The notes under the pieces are model-generated. The model searched no databases and was not told the origin of the DNA. It saw only the letters and a list, made by a program, of their open reading frames with translations. A stretch of DNA of 64,000 bases from NCBI RefSeq assembly GCF_011075055.1, contig NC_058144.1, positions 12,986,138-13,050,137 of the forward strand. The letters run 5' to 3'. The stretch is from Mangifera indica (taxonomy: Eukaryota > Streptophyta > Magnoliopsida > Sapindales > Anacardiaceae). Position numbers and translations under genes: made by a program. Shown piece by piece: positions 10,740 to 22,975 of this stretch; the first letter of the stretch is position 1, and every line of letters begins with the position of its first letter.

Positions 10740-12181
10740 TGTTGACTCAAAGAGTCATTTTGCTCTTATTTTGATGGTAACAAACTAATATATCCCTAAG
10801 CATATTAACTAATGATTTTACTTAAGTGTGAGTTTAGATTATAAGAATTTATCTAATGCACTTGAAGGAGTTTCAAGATGAAAATGAAGACAAGACTCAA
10901 GTGAAGAATTCTTGAAGATTTGAAGTAAAACTCAAGTTTAGGTAGATATATTTGTAATTTGGAGCATTTGTTTTGATTAGAATATTTATTTGCATGTGAT
11001 AGCCCACTTGAAAACTTATTCTCATATCTTTCACATTTTGGGTTAAAATATTGTTGTTCAAACTTATTGGGTTATGTCAATTTTTTCACTAAAGTTTATT
11101 AATTCATTTAAAATGATGAAGTTTTGCAAGCTACATTTTCATATTTTAAAGTTGGTTTTGAAAGAATTTTCAAAAATGGGTTAAATTGTCACTTTTCAAA
11201 GTTTTAGGGGTCAAATTATAATTTTTGAAACTTCAGGGGGTAAAATGTAGTAAAATTTGGTCAACCGAATTTGACTAGCCAAATTCTTCGATGGCAGCTT
11301 CAGAATTGTCTAGAAACCATGCATTTTGACTTTCAAAAATTTGATTGACCGAATTAAATCCGGTCGACCAAATTTTGGTTTGAACGTTTTAATGGCTAGC
11401 GCCATATAGGCACCACGGGAGTGCCACCTCACATTTGATTGATCGAATTACATCCGATCGATCGAATTTTACGTTTTCTGGAAAATTAAAACGGCTAGTC
11501 TTTTTGTACAATAGTAACTTTCCTCATTTATCCCTATATAAACTCAATCAAATTCATTCGAAAAAACTTTTGCCACCAAGAACTTTCACATATTTGAAAA
11601 CAAATTAGTTTTGAGCTATTTACTTGCAAATTCTCTTCTCTAATCAAAACATTTGCTCATACACTTTGAAATTTCATTTGCATTGACTTGTACTAAGCTT
11701 GAACTTTCATATGCACTCTTTGAAAGAGATTATATTTCGATTTCATACTAAAAAAAGAGTGAGGTTCACTCTTGGAGAGATTAGAAAATTTCTAGTGAGA
11801 GAAATTGAGTTTTAACATTTGTAAAGGTTAATAGTAGCTTAGGAGCTATTTGTTGTGAAAAAAAGCTTAGTTAAGTTTTTGGTCAACCAAGGATTAGTGG
11901 AATACTCCAAGAGAGAAAGCTTGGAGGAGTCAACGTAAGTCGGGTTGAGTCGAACCACTATATATCGCGTGTTTGATTTTTTCTTCCCTTAAACTCATAC
12001 TTTATGTTATGTTATTTTTTACTGTATTGATTATTTGAAATATTTTTGTTATTCTCATAAATTGAATTAAAAAAATAGGCAACATTCATTTATTTGAATA
12101 AATTGTTTTAATTCTCTAATTTGGTAAAAATTGTTTTAAATTACCTAATTCATCCCGCCTCTTAGGTCATTCGATCCTTCA
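10740..12181 (+). repeat. 3' LTR of the Maximus-type element
   Basis: It starts TGTTGACTC directly after the polypurine tract. The proposed end, ATCCTTCA at 12181, follows a CATCCCGCCTCTTAGG stretch typical of SIRE-type LTR ends. This gives about 1.44 kb, but the right boundary is inferred. A TATA box (TATATAA, 11536-11542) sits in the U3-like part. Three diverged copies of a palindromic GATTGACCGAATT...GGTCGACCAAATT motif lie near 11260, 11338 and 11438. Confidence 0.72.
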
Positions 12182-12572
12182 TACATGTTGAAAAATATTA
12201 TAAGTTTATAATATAATATAAATTAATTAATTTACATACTGTGTAAATACGAACATAAATAAAATATATATACTATATCATTTATCTACTCATTTTTAAC
12301 ATCTAAATTTTTAAATTCTTTTGACATTAGAGCCATTTGTAATATTTTGTAATGATAAAATTAAAATGAAAATGAAATTATAAACACAAAGAATTATTAT
12401 TTGTCAATTTAGATAATTTTTAAAAAAGAGTTGATGAGAGAAAATGAGATTGAGAATATAACGAAAAAATTAAGATTGAGAGAAATTGAAATTGAAGAGG
12501 AGTTGAATTGGTTTATATAAAATAAATAATAAATTTAAAAAAAAACTTAAAAGGCTTTTAACTTTGTGGTAG
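12182..12572. other. AT-rich intergenic gap
   Basis: No gene or clear repeat is visible. The stretch includes purine-rich GAGATTGAGA segments around 12430-12500. Confidence 0.5.
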
Positions 12573-12583
12573 AAGCCAGATTA

Positions 12584-13220
12584 ACAGTTTGCACCTGATC
12601 CGATATAAGTTTTCTCTCTCTTGAAAATGCTCTCTCATCTTTCTAAAATCTTATCTTTTTCCTTTTAGCTATTCCCACCTTCCGTCAATCTCATCCTTGG
12701 TTGGTGGCCCTTCCAGCACCGACTTTCTAGTTCGGTACCCTATTGGTTGCCAGCTCCTCCCTTCATGGTTGCTTTTTTCCTCATTTTCACTCTCTCGATC
12801 ATCCTTCAATATCATTAGTTTTAGTTTTTATTTGAGTATTGTGTAACCTTTGCCCTAGTTTCTTGTTTCTTTCTTCATTTTAGTACCTTGTTTTCAATCT
12901 CCAGGTTGCATTGCTTCGGTGACCAACTTTTGTTTCCAGGTTTCCTCTTGTTTTTCCTCTATCTTTCTTGGCGGTTTTCATAAAATTTTGCCTTTGACTT
13001 ACTACTTTCAAATTTCAAATTTTCTGCTTTATTTTGTATCTATTTTCGTTCTTTCCCTTTTGGTGTATGCAACATACTTTATTTCCATTTGCAGAGCTGT
13101 TTCTTTCTTTTTTCGATGGTGCATATGCTTTGTGCCTGGCTTTTCTATGGAGCATAGGCTGTTGTGCCTTGCATAGACTGAATTTTCATCTTTTTTTGGC
13201 TAAACTTTTTGGAAAAAGAT
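12584..13220 (+). promoter_or_regulatory. LINE 5' UTR / internal promoter region
   Basis: Pyrimidine-rich, no conserved protein. Open frames between 12919 and 13231 are Phe/Ser/Leu-biased and carry no domain. By analogy with L1 elements it should contain an internal promoter, but I see no diagnostic site. Confidence 0.6.
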
Positions 13221-14751
13221 ATGTCAAATAGGGAAATATCTTTGCCAACTTGTTTTTCTGCATGCATGAAATGCCATGATACCTCTTCACTCAAAACCAA
13301 TAATGCTGAAGGTAGTGCTTCAAATGCCTCTAAAAAGGAGTCTTGTAAAGAAGGAATCACTTCGGAACCCTCATTCTTCAAGCCATAAGAGGAGTCTTTT
13401 CAAGGAACCACTTCCTTGGTTCTAACGGTTGAAGGTAAATGCTCTTGAAACAAATTATTTAAGGAAAAAAAATAACAAAATAGAAGTTAGAATACTTTCC
13501 TCCTAGGGAAAATCTTGCTGGGGGAAAATACTTCATTTCCCCTCCTCCAGAAGTTGCGGATAAAGGTGAAAAGAGATGGGAGAAGTGTGCTATTGGTTTC
13601 TTCATAGGTAGAAGAATGTCTTTTCTTCTTGTCAAAAGGTATGCAGTCCGTCATTGGACCGATTATGGTCTTGTTGATATTATATCCACTAGAATAAGAG
13701 TTTTATCTTCTAAAATTCAAGGATGTAGAGGGTATGATTAAAGTCCTAGAAGAAGAAACATGGATGATTGGAGGGCAGCCCATTTTTGTTAGGAGATGGG
13801 AAAAAAATCTTTCAGTGGTGCAGAAAACATAAAGAAAATAGCAGTGTGGGTTAAATTCTATGGAATTCCATTGGAATTTTGGAGTTTGAAGGGATTTAGC
13901 CATATTGCTAGCGTTCTAGGTCGTCCCCTTTATGTGGATTTAGCCACGGAAGAAAGGAGTAGACTGGAGTATGCAAGTATTTGTGTGGAGATTAGCGTCA
14001 ACCATGATTTCCCGGATACAATAGAGCTTGTACTACCAAATAAAGAAAATGTTGCAATCCGGTTGGAGTATGCGTGGAAACCTTTAAAATGCAACTTGTG
14101 TAAGATGTTTGGTCATAGAAATGAAAAGTGTAAAAGGACAGTGGAAAAAAGAGAGACTGATAAAGGGAAATTTAGCTTGTATAAAGGAAAGAAGGAGACT
14201 AGTAAAGAGATAACTACAGGTGCAAAAGTAGGGATGGCAAATTATGAAATCACCAAGCTATAGAGGAGAACAGTGGGAATGGTAGAGTTAACTTAGAGAC
14301 CCCAAGGAGAAAGTTAGTGATCAGAAAGGATAACTATGACAATAATGTGGGGGCGTTAAAAAATAACAACTTTGTAACCTTAGCCACCAATGAACCTAGT
14401 GGAATTAAGGTAGTTCATAATGAAGGGAAGGTTACCATATTAGATGAGACATGTAAGAAATTAGTCTCATCTAATATCTTGGACTCAACTCATGGTGCAT
14501 CTTTATCCAACATTGTGATATCAAATGTGGCCAAACATACAAATTTGGAGCAAGTGGAGAAAAATCCTACAAAAGATGAAGATGCAGATCATGACCATTG
14601 TAAATCTCTAAAAATAAACCATTTTAGAGGCAAAATCAAAGTTGATGAGGTGGATTTCAAAAGGGAGAATGGTAACATTCTAAGCAAATCACAACGGAGG
14701 AAGTTGGTGAAACAAAGGTGGAGCTCATCCCCCATTGATTCTCCAAAATGA
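13221..14751 (+). pseudogene. LINE ORF1 relic (DUF4283-like, CCHC knuckle)
   Basis: ATG at 13221 opens MSNREISLPTCFSACMKCHD. After stops the DUF4283-type core appears: WMIGGQPIFVRRWEK (about 13760, broken by a frameshift near 13800), then VWVKFYGIPLEFWSLKGFSHIAS. CNLCKMFGHRNEKC (about 14090-14130) is a CCHC RNA-binding knuckle. A basic tail runs to TGA at 14749-14751. ORF1 would coat the LINE RNA. At least four in-frame stops interrupt it. Confidence 0.82.
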
Positions 14752-17700
14752 CCAATTTAGCATGCTGGAACATTAAGGGCCTAAATGCTCCTATAAAGTA
14801 AAAAGAGGTTAGAAGATTCATTTTGCAAAATAGGATTGATATTATGGCTATTCTTGAAACAAAAGTACATAATACGAATGTTAATATAGTATGTTATAGT
14901 ATTTGGGAAGGTTGGGAACATTGTAGTAACGCGATGGATGGTTCTATAGGCAGAATTTGGATTATATGGAATAAAGCTACTATTAGGCTCAATGTTATTA
15001 TGGATAATGCCCCATACTTGTATTGTGATGTGAGGCTTGTAAAGGAAAATACTAGTATTAGCTTGACAATAGTCTATGGCAGCAATAATCCCATGGAGAG
15101 AAAAGACCTTTGGCGTAATCTCATTAATAAATCTCACATAATGCAAAACTCCCCTTGAAGTATATTGGGAGATTTTAATGCTATTAGACATCCTTAAGAA
15201 AAGGTTGGTGGGGTAACTTAGGGTAATTTCTATTGCGAAAACCTTAGAAATTGCATTAGGGAGGCTAAATTGGATGACCTAAGGTTCATGGGTCATCTCC
15301 TTACTTGGAGCAATTGTAGTGAAGGCGAGAGGAGGATAACATGCAAACTAGATAGGGCTGTTATTAATGATACTTGGAAGGATACTTTCCCGAATGATAT
15401 GGCTCATTTCCTCAACCCCTATATATCCGACCACTCTCCTTGCATGGTAAGAATGGGAACCATAGAAGCTTGCAGGAAAGTTCCTTTTAAATTCTTTAAT
15501 ATGTGGACACACCATGAAAACTTTCTCAACATTGTTGGTGAAGTTTGGAGCCTTGAAGGAAAAGGCAGCCCCATGTTCAATGTGATAAGCAAGCTTAAAA
15601 AACTGAAAGGTAAGTTAAAGAAGTTAAATAATAAGTCTTTTGGCCATATTTCTGAAAGAGTGTTAGAAGCTAAGAAGCAACTTAAAAACATCCAAAAGTT
15701 TCTCCATATTAACTTTTTGGATGAGGAACTTGCTCAAGAGGAAAAAAATCAATTTAGAAACCTATAGATCCCTTTCATTAGCTGAGGAATCTTTGGCTAG
15801 ACAAAAATCAAAAGTTCATTGGCTAAAGGAAGTTGACCAAAATACGAAGTTCTTTTTCAAGAGCATCAAAGGTAGAAGGAATAGGAACTCTATCTATGGG
15901 ATCTAAATGGAGGATGGATCTTTTGTAAACAACATAGAAGAGGTCAAGAAGGAGTTTGTGAAGCACTTCAAATCAGTCCTAAATGGAAATGAGTATTTTA
16001 ATGTGAATCATGAGAAGCTCAAAAAGTTAGTCAAATTTCAACTTGGACATGAGGAAAGGGATATGCTCATAAGAGAAATTTCAGTGGAGGAGATCAAAAA
16101 GACCATTTTTGCTATGGATAATAACAAGGCTCTGGGTCCAGATGGATATAGTGCATATTTCTTCAAGGCAGTATGAGACATAATTGGTGATGATGTTGTG
16201 AAGACTATCAAACACTTTTTTAAAACGGGTCATCTCTTAAAAGAGGTTAATTGCACCATACTTGCTTTTGTTCCTAAAATTACTAACCCTTCTCTTTATA
16301 AGGATTTTAGGCCTATAGCTTGTTGCAATACATTGTACAAATGCATCACCAAAATCATGGCAAACCACCTCAAAACCATACTTCCGTAGTTCATTAACAA
16401 AACTCAAGATGCTTTTGTGGGAGGTCGTTGCATTGGTGAAAATATTCTTTTATGCCAAGAGCTTATGCATAGCTATCAAAAGGACACTCATGAAAAGAAA
16501 TTTTCCATAAAGATAGATATCATGAAAGCATATGACACCTTAAATTGGGATTTCTTGTTTGTTGTCTTTGATACCATTGATATGTCGTGGCAGTTTATTA
16601 GTTGGATAAAGACTTGCATCACTAGTCTTACGTTCTTGGTGGGCCTAAATGGTGAACTTGTTGGCTTCTTCAAAAGTACTAGACGACTAAGGCAAGAGGA
16701 TCCATTTTCCCCACACCTTTTTGTCGTTGCCATGGAAGTGCTTTCTTGCATGCTTAGTGAACTAAAGGAGAATGCTCATTTCAGCCATTATTGGAAGTGT
16801 AAGAAAAATAATATTACACATTTATGTTTTGCCGATGACCTCATGTTATTTTGTAGGGTGGATATGGATTTCATATCTTTTATAAAGGACACATTAGATT
16901 GCTTCCATTCATGGTCCGGACTTAGAACAAATCTGACCAAAAGCAATCTTTATCTTTCGGGGGTCAATAATTTTGAAGCGGAGTGCCTGAAATCAATCCT
17001 TGACATTGAATTTGGTGCACTTCCTTTTAAGTACCTTGGTGTACCTATGATATCCTCCAAACTAAAAGTTGATGATTGCAAACCCCTCATTGACAAGATT
17101 GTGGCTAGAATCTCATCTTGGAAAAGTAAATTCCTTTCTTATGCTGGAATACTTGTTATTATCAAGACTATTCTATTTAGCATCCAAGTATATTGATCTT
17201 CAACCTTTATTCTCCCTGTAAAAGTGCATAAGGTAATTAATGGCTACCTTAGGAACTTCCTTTGGAGTGGAGACATGACCTCTAGCAAGAAGGCAAAGGT
17301 TGCTTGGGATGAGATTTTTCTTCCAAAAGAGGAAGGGGGCTTGGGTATTATGAAAAACAAATCTCGGAACAAAGCTTCTATAATGAAGCATATCTAGAAA
17401 CTCCTTCAAAAAGGTGGTACCTCTTTATAGGCTGATTGGATAAATGATAATCGGCTTAGAAACAAAATTTTTTGGGAGGTCAAGCCAAATGGCAATTGTT
17501 CTAGGGTTTGGAGGGAATTATTTTTGTTTAGGAAAAACATTAAAGATAAAATCCAGAAAATTGTGCAAAATGGGCAAAATACTTATCTTTGGCATGACAA
17601 TTGACATCCTTTAGGACCCCTTATTGACAAATATGGTCCTAGGGTGGTATATGACTCGAGGCTACCATTGTATTCCAAGGTTAAGGAGATGATTGAAGAA

Positions 17701-18347
17701 GGTGCATGGAAATGGCCATTGACGAATTCTACAACTCTTATGGAAATAAAAAATACCATAATTTCAGCCCTTTTAATTGGTGATGATATCCTTTGGTGGA
17801 AACCAAGTGTCAATGGTCAATTCTTTATCAAGTCGGCTTGGAACAGTATAAGGGAGACTAAAGCAAAAGTTCCGTGGCATAATATCATTTGGTTCAAAAG
17901 ACACTACCCTAGACACTTCTTCATTGCATGGATGGGTATTAAGGGTGGTATGAAAACAAAGGATAAACTACATAAACTCGACATCATTTCAAACAATGTG
18001 TGTGGTCTTTGCAATTTGGCTCCAGAAAACATAGAACACATGTTCTTTCAATGCTCCTACTCTGCCTCCATTTGGAATTATATTGTCGATCTATGCCTCT
18101 TGGATAATCCCCACCAACAATGGGGCTCTCTTGTACTTTATTGTGCCAACAAATGGAAGTGGGATACTCTACTTCACATCATTTGCACACTATGTTTTAT
18201 GGCCACTATATACCACATTTGGTGTGAACGAAACAATGTTTTCTTTGGTAGAAGTAAATCTCTGCAAGAAAGGATCATTGCCTCTATAAAGGATTGTGTG
18301 AGGGTTAGAATCTTTCCCTTATCAAACATCCCGAGTCAAACATCCTG
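14748..18347 (+). pseudogene. LINE ORF2 relic (endonuclease, RT, zf-RVT)
   Basis: Endonuclease: CWNIKGLNAPIK (about 14765), LETKVHN, LGDFNAIRHP (about 15170) and ISDHSP (about 15430). RT: NNKALGPDGYSAYFFKAV (about 16120), FRPIACCNTLYKCITKIMANHL, KAYDTLNWDFL, and the catalytic FADD box (CFADDLMLFC, about 16840). C-terminal zf-RVT: VCGLCNLAPENIEHMFFQCSYSASIW (about 18000-18080). About ten stops and a frameshift near 15760 interrupt it. Copying would start at the nicked target from the RNA 3' end. Confidence 0.9.
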
Positions 18348-18659
18348 AGCTCACACATAAATGACACCATTGCTTCGATATGGGACCTGCCAAGATCAAT
18401 CTTCCATTAGCTCTTCAAAGTTGCTGGATATTGAATGTGATGTACTATTGTAACCTTTGTCAAATGTGATACTTGTATCTAGTATAATGCTTCTATGCGT
18501 GGTGACTTAGTTTCAGTTGTTGTAGTGCATATCGTTGGATCTCTCCATGCCTTAACCAGAGACTTGTCCGAGGTAAGGCTTTTCTCCTTAACCTGGGGTC
18601 TTGTCCCATGACAAGACTCTTTTTAGTCTAATACTATATTATTTACCAAAAAAAAAAAA
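18348..18659 (+). other. LINE 3' UTR and poly(A) tail
   Basis: About 300 bases of non-coding sequence end in an A-run at 18647-18659, directly followed by the right target duplication. Confidence 0.85.
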
Positions 18660-18670
18660 AAGCCAGATTA

Positions 18671-18929
18671 TTCTACCATACACTCTAAAAGGCAGAAGCT
18701 CTTCTGCCATCTACTTTCTGATTTTTTTATTTTTATTTTTTAAATAGTAATAGATTGGGTCGAGCTGGCCCATGGGCTTAATATTAAAGCCCATGGCTCG
18801 ACCCAAAAGGTCTATAAGCTAGGCCCGATACATTATAGTGTTAGATCGGCCTTATTAAGATAGGCTTCAAATTTATGTTTTGGGTTGGGTCTCTGTTTGG
18901 CTCAATCCAATTGACATATCTTATTTTAT
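18671..18929. other. Gap with a strong hairpin at 18756-18805
   Basis: No gene. TGGGTCGAG...CCATGGGCTT pairs with AAAGCCCATGG...CTCGACCCA around an AATATT loop, with a 5-base bulge. Further GGCCC/GGGTT-rich words follow up to 18910. This may be subterminal sequence of the hAT element whose coding relic starts just downstream. Confidence 0.5.
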
Positions 18930-19456
18930 TTTAAAAAATTATAGATTTTATAACCTTTTTTTAAGAAATTGCAAAACAAATAGAAGAACATTTTTAAAAT
19001 TTTAGAAAGATACTCATTTATTGTTATTGTTGCTATCATAATAGATCCTAGAGTTAAATTATAGGAAATTAAAGTAATTATCCCTTTTTTTGGGATAATA
19101 AAAAATTTACCCCAAGTTCTAAGGTTTAAACAAAAATACCCATATATTAAATGATTTAAACGAAAATACCCCAAATATCCTATAAAATACCAAAACTACC
19201 CCTCTTAATTAAATTACCCTTCTTTTAAGGGTATAAGCAAAATTATCCCTAATTTAGGGGTATAAACCAAAATACCCTTATTTCAAGGGATTTAAACAAA
19301 AATGCCGTAAAATAATATCAAAACTACCCTTCCTTTATTTCTATATAAACCATATATTTTTCTTCATTTTTAACATATCTGAGAGAGATTTCTGGAAAGT
19401 GAAAAGAAGTTCATATTAAAATTTCAGAACACACGACATTCGAAGAATTAATCCAA

Positions 19457-20292
19457 ATGGTGAGCGACAAGTGTAATATAGATCGAAGGATATTTAACAT
19501 TCAGTTAAGCATAAAACCAAAGCATCTTGACAACGACATTCTAGTAGAAATTTCGAATAATGAAGATGTTGAGGTTCTTAATGGTCTGTCTAACCTTTTC
19601 AAAGAATGTGTTCTAGCTTTTGTAACAACTACAGTTAATGATGGTAGTTATGAGACTCAACAAGCAAATGAGCATTTACAAGATGGTAAGTCGAGTATTT
19701 ATCCAGAAAATCAAACTATTGGTATAAAAGGAATTTAAAATATTAGGATCAATCCGAAACAAGAATTTTCAGAAGAAGATTTTGCGTACATAAACAATGT
19801 TGATGCATTATATCACGTAGAAGAATTTCTTAATGGCAACAAAGAAAAATTTTCAGAGTGGAGTGAACTTAATGGAAAGGTTGTGCATGATATTTCAGTC
19901 GAGGAATCGGAGGTTGAAGAGAAGACACATGTTAATAAAGATATTAGAGGTACAAGTAATTTTTCAAAAACAAATCCTAATGGTGGAAATGTTCGTATTG
20001 ATGCATTTCATTGGTTACCTATTTTTCTTGACCAGCCATCTACATCTAGAAGCCCAAGAGTGTCAAGCGATAATGATTCTTCAAAAGTTGATACATTATT
20101 TTCAAGTAAACAACATATCATTGATGCAATATATCAAGATGTTCTTTAGAGGGGATATCAGTTTACAGTGGATAAGTTAGACACGTGCAAATAGGTGGTT
20201 AAATGTGTTAAAAAAGAATGTAAGTGGCGTGCACAGACAGTTAGGGTGGAAGAAAGTGATAGTTTTGAATTCATCAAAGATTGTTGAATTCG
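19457..20292 (+). pseudogene. MuDR transposase N-terminal relic
   Basis: A frame from ATG 19457 runs to a stop at 19736-19738. A second open stretch (about 19883-20149) continues through two stops into FSSKQHIIDAIYQ ... GYQFTVDKLDTCK ... CVKKECKWRAQTVRVEESDSFEF. This matches the MuDR DNA-binding domain (PF03108 type) with its CxxxxC pair and CKW motif. An acidic linker precedes it, as in MURA proteins. The protein stops at 20284 and the catalytic region is absent. The next 580 bases (20293-20881) hold no domain I recognise. Confidence 0.75.
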
Positions 20293-20881
20293 GATATAAA
20301 ATTTATATTGATTCATCAAAGAGTTACGTTTATTGAGATTAACAAATGTATAGTCGATGGTGTACGTATATCTACTTTGGAGCTGATGTTATCTCTGGAT
20401 CTCCCATCAGCCTCAGAAATGTCAGGCCACTGTGACAATGTTGACAGAAACTCATTAACAGGTAATCAATTAACGATTGTTGAATTCGGATATAACATTT
20501 ACAAAGGATGTTGTAATTACTTGAACCATCGTATAAGGTGTTATCGGAAAAACCTTATGCGATGATATATCATTGCCCACATCAAAAGTCAATATAGGAT
20601 CTTTTCTGGATGGTCCTTTATCAAACAACTGACACTGTAATAATTCTAATATTCACGAGTTAATAGAAAACAAAAAGTATTCCTAAAGTATCATTTCTAA
20701 TATACTTCGAACATTTAGCACTCACATCGATAGCAAATGGAGACAAGAATGTCGAACCCCCTCTCAATAGTCCATCACCATTGTCACGAGAAGATTGTAA
20801 CAACATATACAATTATTATAGGGTTTACATGATTACATATACAAATAGATGGAATATCTAGTAAATTGTTAACTTTTTTAC
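20293..20881. other. Unassigned MULE interior
   Basis: No recognisable domain. A 25-bp phrase including GATTGTTGAATTCGGATATAA occurs at about 20281 and again at about 20478, a dispersed direct repeat 197 bp apart. Confidence 0.5.
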
Positions 20882-22426
20882 CTATCGGACAATATCTATA
20901 TGATGATGAGATCGTATCTCCTCCGTACGAGTCATCATATCCTTTATACAACTCAGTTTATCCTCTATATGAGTTATTTTATCCTTAATTCGACTAAATC
21001 TATCCTCCATACTAGCCTCCAAACTAGTGAATCGATCTAAGATAAGATTTTCTTATCAAGCCAATACAACATCAAAGTAATAAATGGAGAAATCTGGTCC
21101 ACTGACAAGAGAATCATCTGACGTGTGCTCAGTAGTAGGGGGCAGAGGCATGGGCTCTGATGAAATGTGCTCATCGATAGGGGTTGTAACAGGGTTGCTG
21201 ATCAGACAAGGCTCGATGAGTGGAGGCTGAATAAGAGCCTCGGTAGGAGGAGGAGCAACGATTAGAGAACTAACATCAAAGGACTTGATGATACATCTCC
21301 TGGCGACGCTAGGGGTGATGTGGATGAAGAATATCGGCTAACCAACATCCTTGTGTATTGAACAATATCATCATACCAGTTTGTACATTTCTCTACCAGA
21401 GATAAAACTAGTAGGAAATTAACATCATCCTGCAAAATTTTTTTGCAATGCACTTTGTTATTATACCTTATATATATGTTAATCAACAACAAATTAATAC
21501 TTATTGCATCTCTGATAAAGATAGTTGAGATAGAATCCCATCCTGGACTGTCTTTCGTGTGTCATATCAATATTCAAGCAGTTCTTAAAACCGACGAGAT
21601 ATCTACCCATCGATGTAACGAGTCTAGTGTCTCATATATCCAAAACTACAATTTCAACTTAAATTGGGTATTGTATATATTTTCAATTGTATTAAATCAA
21701 TTCTATTTTAAACACAATTTTTTTTAAATTAATTAATGTCACAATTACTTGAAACATTGGAGAAAATCCCATGATACCATACTGTTTAAGCTGGTTTTCC
21801 TTATTATTTTTCGGGCTGGAATTTATAGAAATTCAGGATATATTATCACATATAGAGCGATATATCATTTGCCACACCTAAACTCCCTAATAATCCTATG
21901 TGAAGATAAAACAATAGTGCTAACTTTACTGTATCAATGTTGTCCTCCCCTCATAGCCTTTACTAGAAAACACGACTCAGATCAATATATGTAACTGATT
22001 TACACTTGTGAAAATATGTCTGAAGGATCCAATCTGTGGCCTTTGATGGAATATAGATGTTAATATCTACCATATGACTGAATCGAAGACTTGTCATAAT
22101 GGCAAACTCATACAGACTAAATATTACATCCACATCATTAACTCGAAACCATAACTCTTCTCTTGAGATCAACTTATTTATTGCTTTAAGGATAAAAGAA
22201 TGTATTAGAACCCTACTAAATTGGCTATGCTTTAAGTCTAGGAAATGTCTGAAACAAGTACGTCGAAAATTTGTAATTGTCTCTCTGTTAATAATTTTTT
22301 GAACATGACTCCCACATCTCTATATCCACGTGTAGTAACTTGGGCCTTGAAGTGTTTTTCGAAAGGAAATCGCATTTCATCCCTGTCTTCATCCATTTTT
22401 CTCTTTTGTCTAGCTCTCTGTATCAA
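20882..22426 (-). pseudogene. DUF1985 / coiled-coil protein relic carried by the MULE
   Basis: On the minus strand ATG at 22426 opens MIQRARQKRKMDEDRDEMRF. Then comes SREELWFRVNDVDVIFSLYEFAIMTSLRFSH (about 22170-22060), characteristic of plant DUF1985. After several breaks a Pro/Ser-rich segment (about 21320-21130) leads into a heptad-like coil (LEASMEDRFSRIKDKITHIEDKL) ending with TAG at 20882-20884. DUF1985 is often joined to Ulp1-type SUMO proteases inside plant MULEs. I see no Ulp1 His/Asp/Cys triad here, so the protease may have been lost. Function in this element is unknown. Confidence 0.68.
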
Positions 22427-22624
22427 AATTAAATGGCGATTATATTAAATTTATATCAATTTTATATTATAAATTATTTAATTTTGTACATAGAGACCTT
22501 ATTCAAAAAAACAGTATCAAATTTAAATTCTACACATTGAAAAACCTTAAGGTGCACAAATTTAAATTTACCCCTTATATGGAAAATATCAAAAAGCCCT
22601 AAAATTTTATGTAAATCTTATTCT

Positions 22625-22975
22625 GCCTCTTGAATCCAACCACACAAATTCGTATGGCGGATAACTTTGAAAAAGCGCATTTTGCCCCCCACTACACGAA
22701 TTTACATGTCAACCACATGAATTCACTTGTCAATTGCATGAATTCGTGTGGTTTATCGCCACCTCACGTGATAACCAGCTTTTCAAATTTATAATCTACC
22801 CCACCACATGATTAAAACTCGTATTTTCACCCCCAACCACACGACTTTGTGTGGTCCATAAAGTTTGAAAAATGCACAAAACCTCCTCGTCTTCGACAAA
22901 TCTCACCACATGAATTCGTCTGGCAAACGCGCCATTCACGTGGTCACTGCCGAATTTGTGTGGTTACATTTCACC
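22625..22975. repeat. Dispersed palindromic CCACACGAATTCGTGTGG-like words
   Basis: At least six variants of CCACAYGAATTCGTGTGG or its halves lie within 350 bases near the right end of the MULE, separated by TTTGAAAAxxGCxCAxxTT phrases. No coding potential. They may be subterminal protein-binding repeats. Confidence 0.6.

Larger units (their letters stand above)
1..12181 (+). mobile_element. Decayed Ty1/copia retrotransposon, Maximus/SIRE type, 5' end off-window
   Basis: The order gag - protease - integrase - RT - RNase H is that of Ty1/copia. It is followed by a 2-kb spacer, an extra ORF in the env position, a polypurine tract and a 3' LTR. Long LTRs, a Gag with two zinc knuckles around a coiled coil, and an extra 3' ORF are known traits of the Maximus/SIRE lineage. 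All coding parts carry stops or frameshifts. A foreign solo LTR splits RT at 3400-5734. The 5' LTR and the start of gag lie left of the window, so the target duplication cannot be checked. The lineage call rests on motif similarity only. Confidence 0.85.
12584..18659 (+). mobile_element. Full-length but dead L1-type LINE, TSD AAGCCAGATTA
   Basis: AAGCCAGATTA at 12573-12583 is repeated at 18660-18670, just after a poly(A) tail. The 6.08 kb between them holds a 5' UTR (12584-13220), ORF1 with a DUF4283-like region and CCHC knuckle, ORF2 with endonuclease, RT and zf-RVT, and a 3' UTR. This is the complete plan of a plant L1 LINE. Full length plus an 11-bp duplication shows target-primed integration that reached the 5' end. 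ORF1 and ORF2 overlap as ATGA (14748-14751). Many stops make it inactive. Confidence 0.92.

Noticed and set aside
21749..21994. 81-codon + strand frame inside the MULE
   Set aside because: Lies opposite the decayed DUF1985 ORF and has no recognisable domain.
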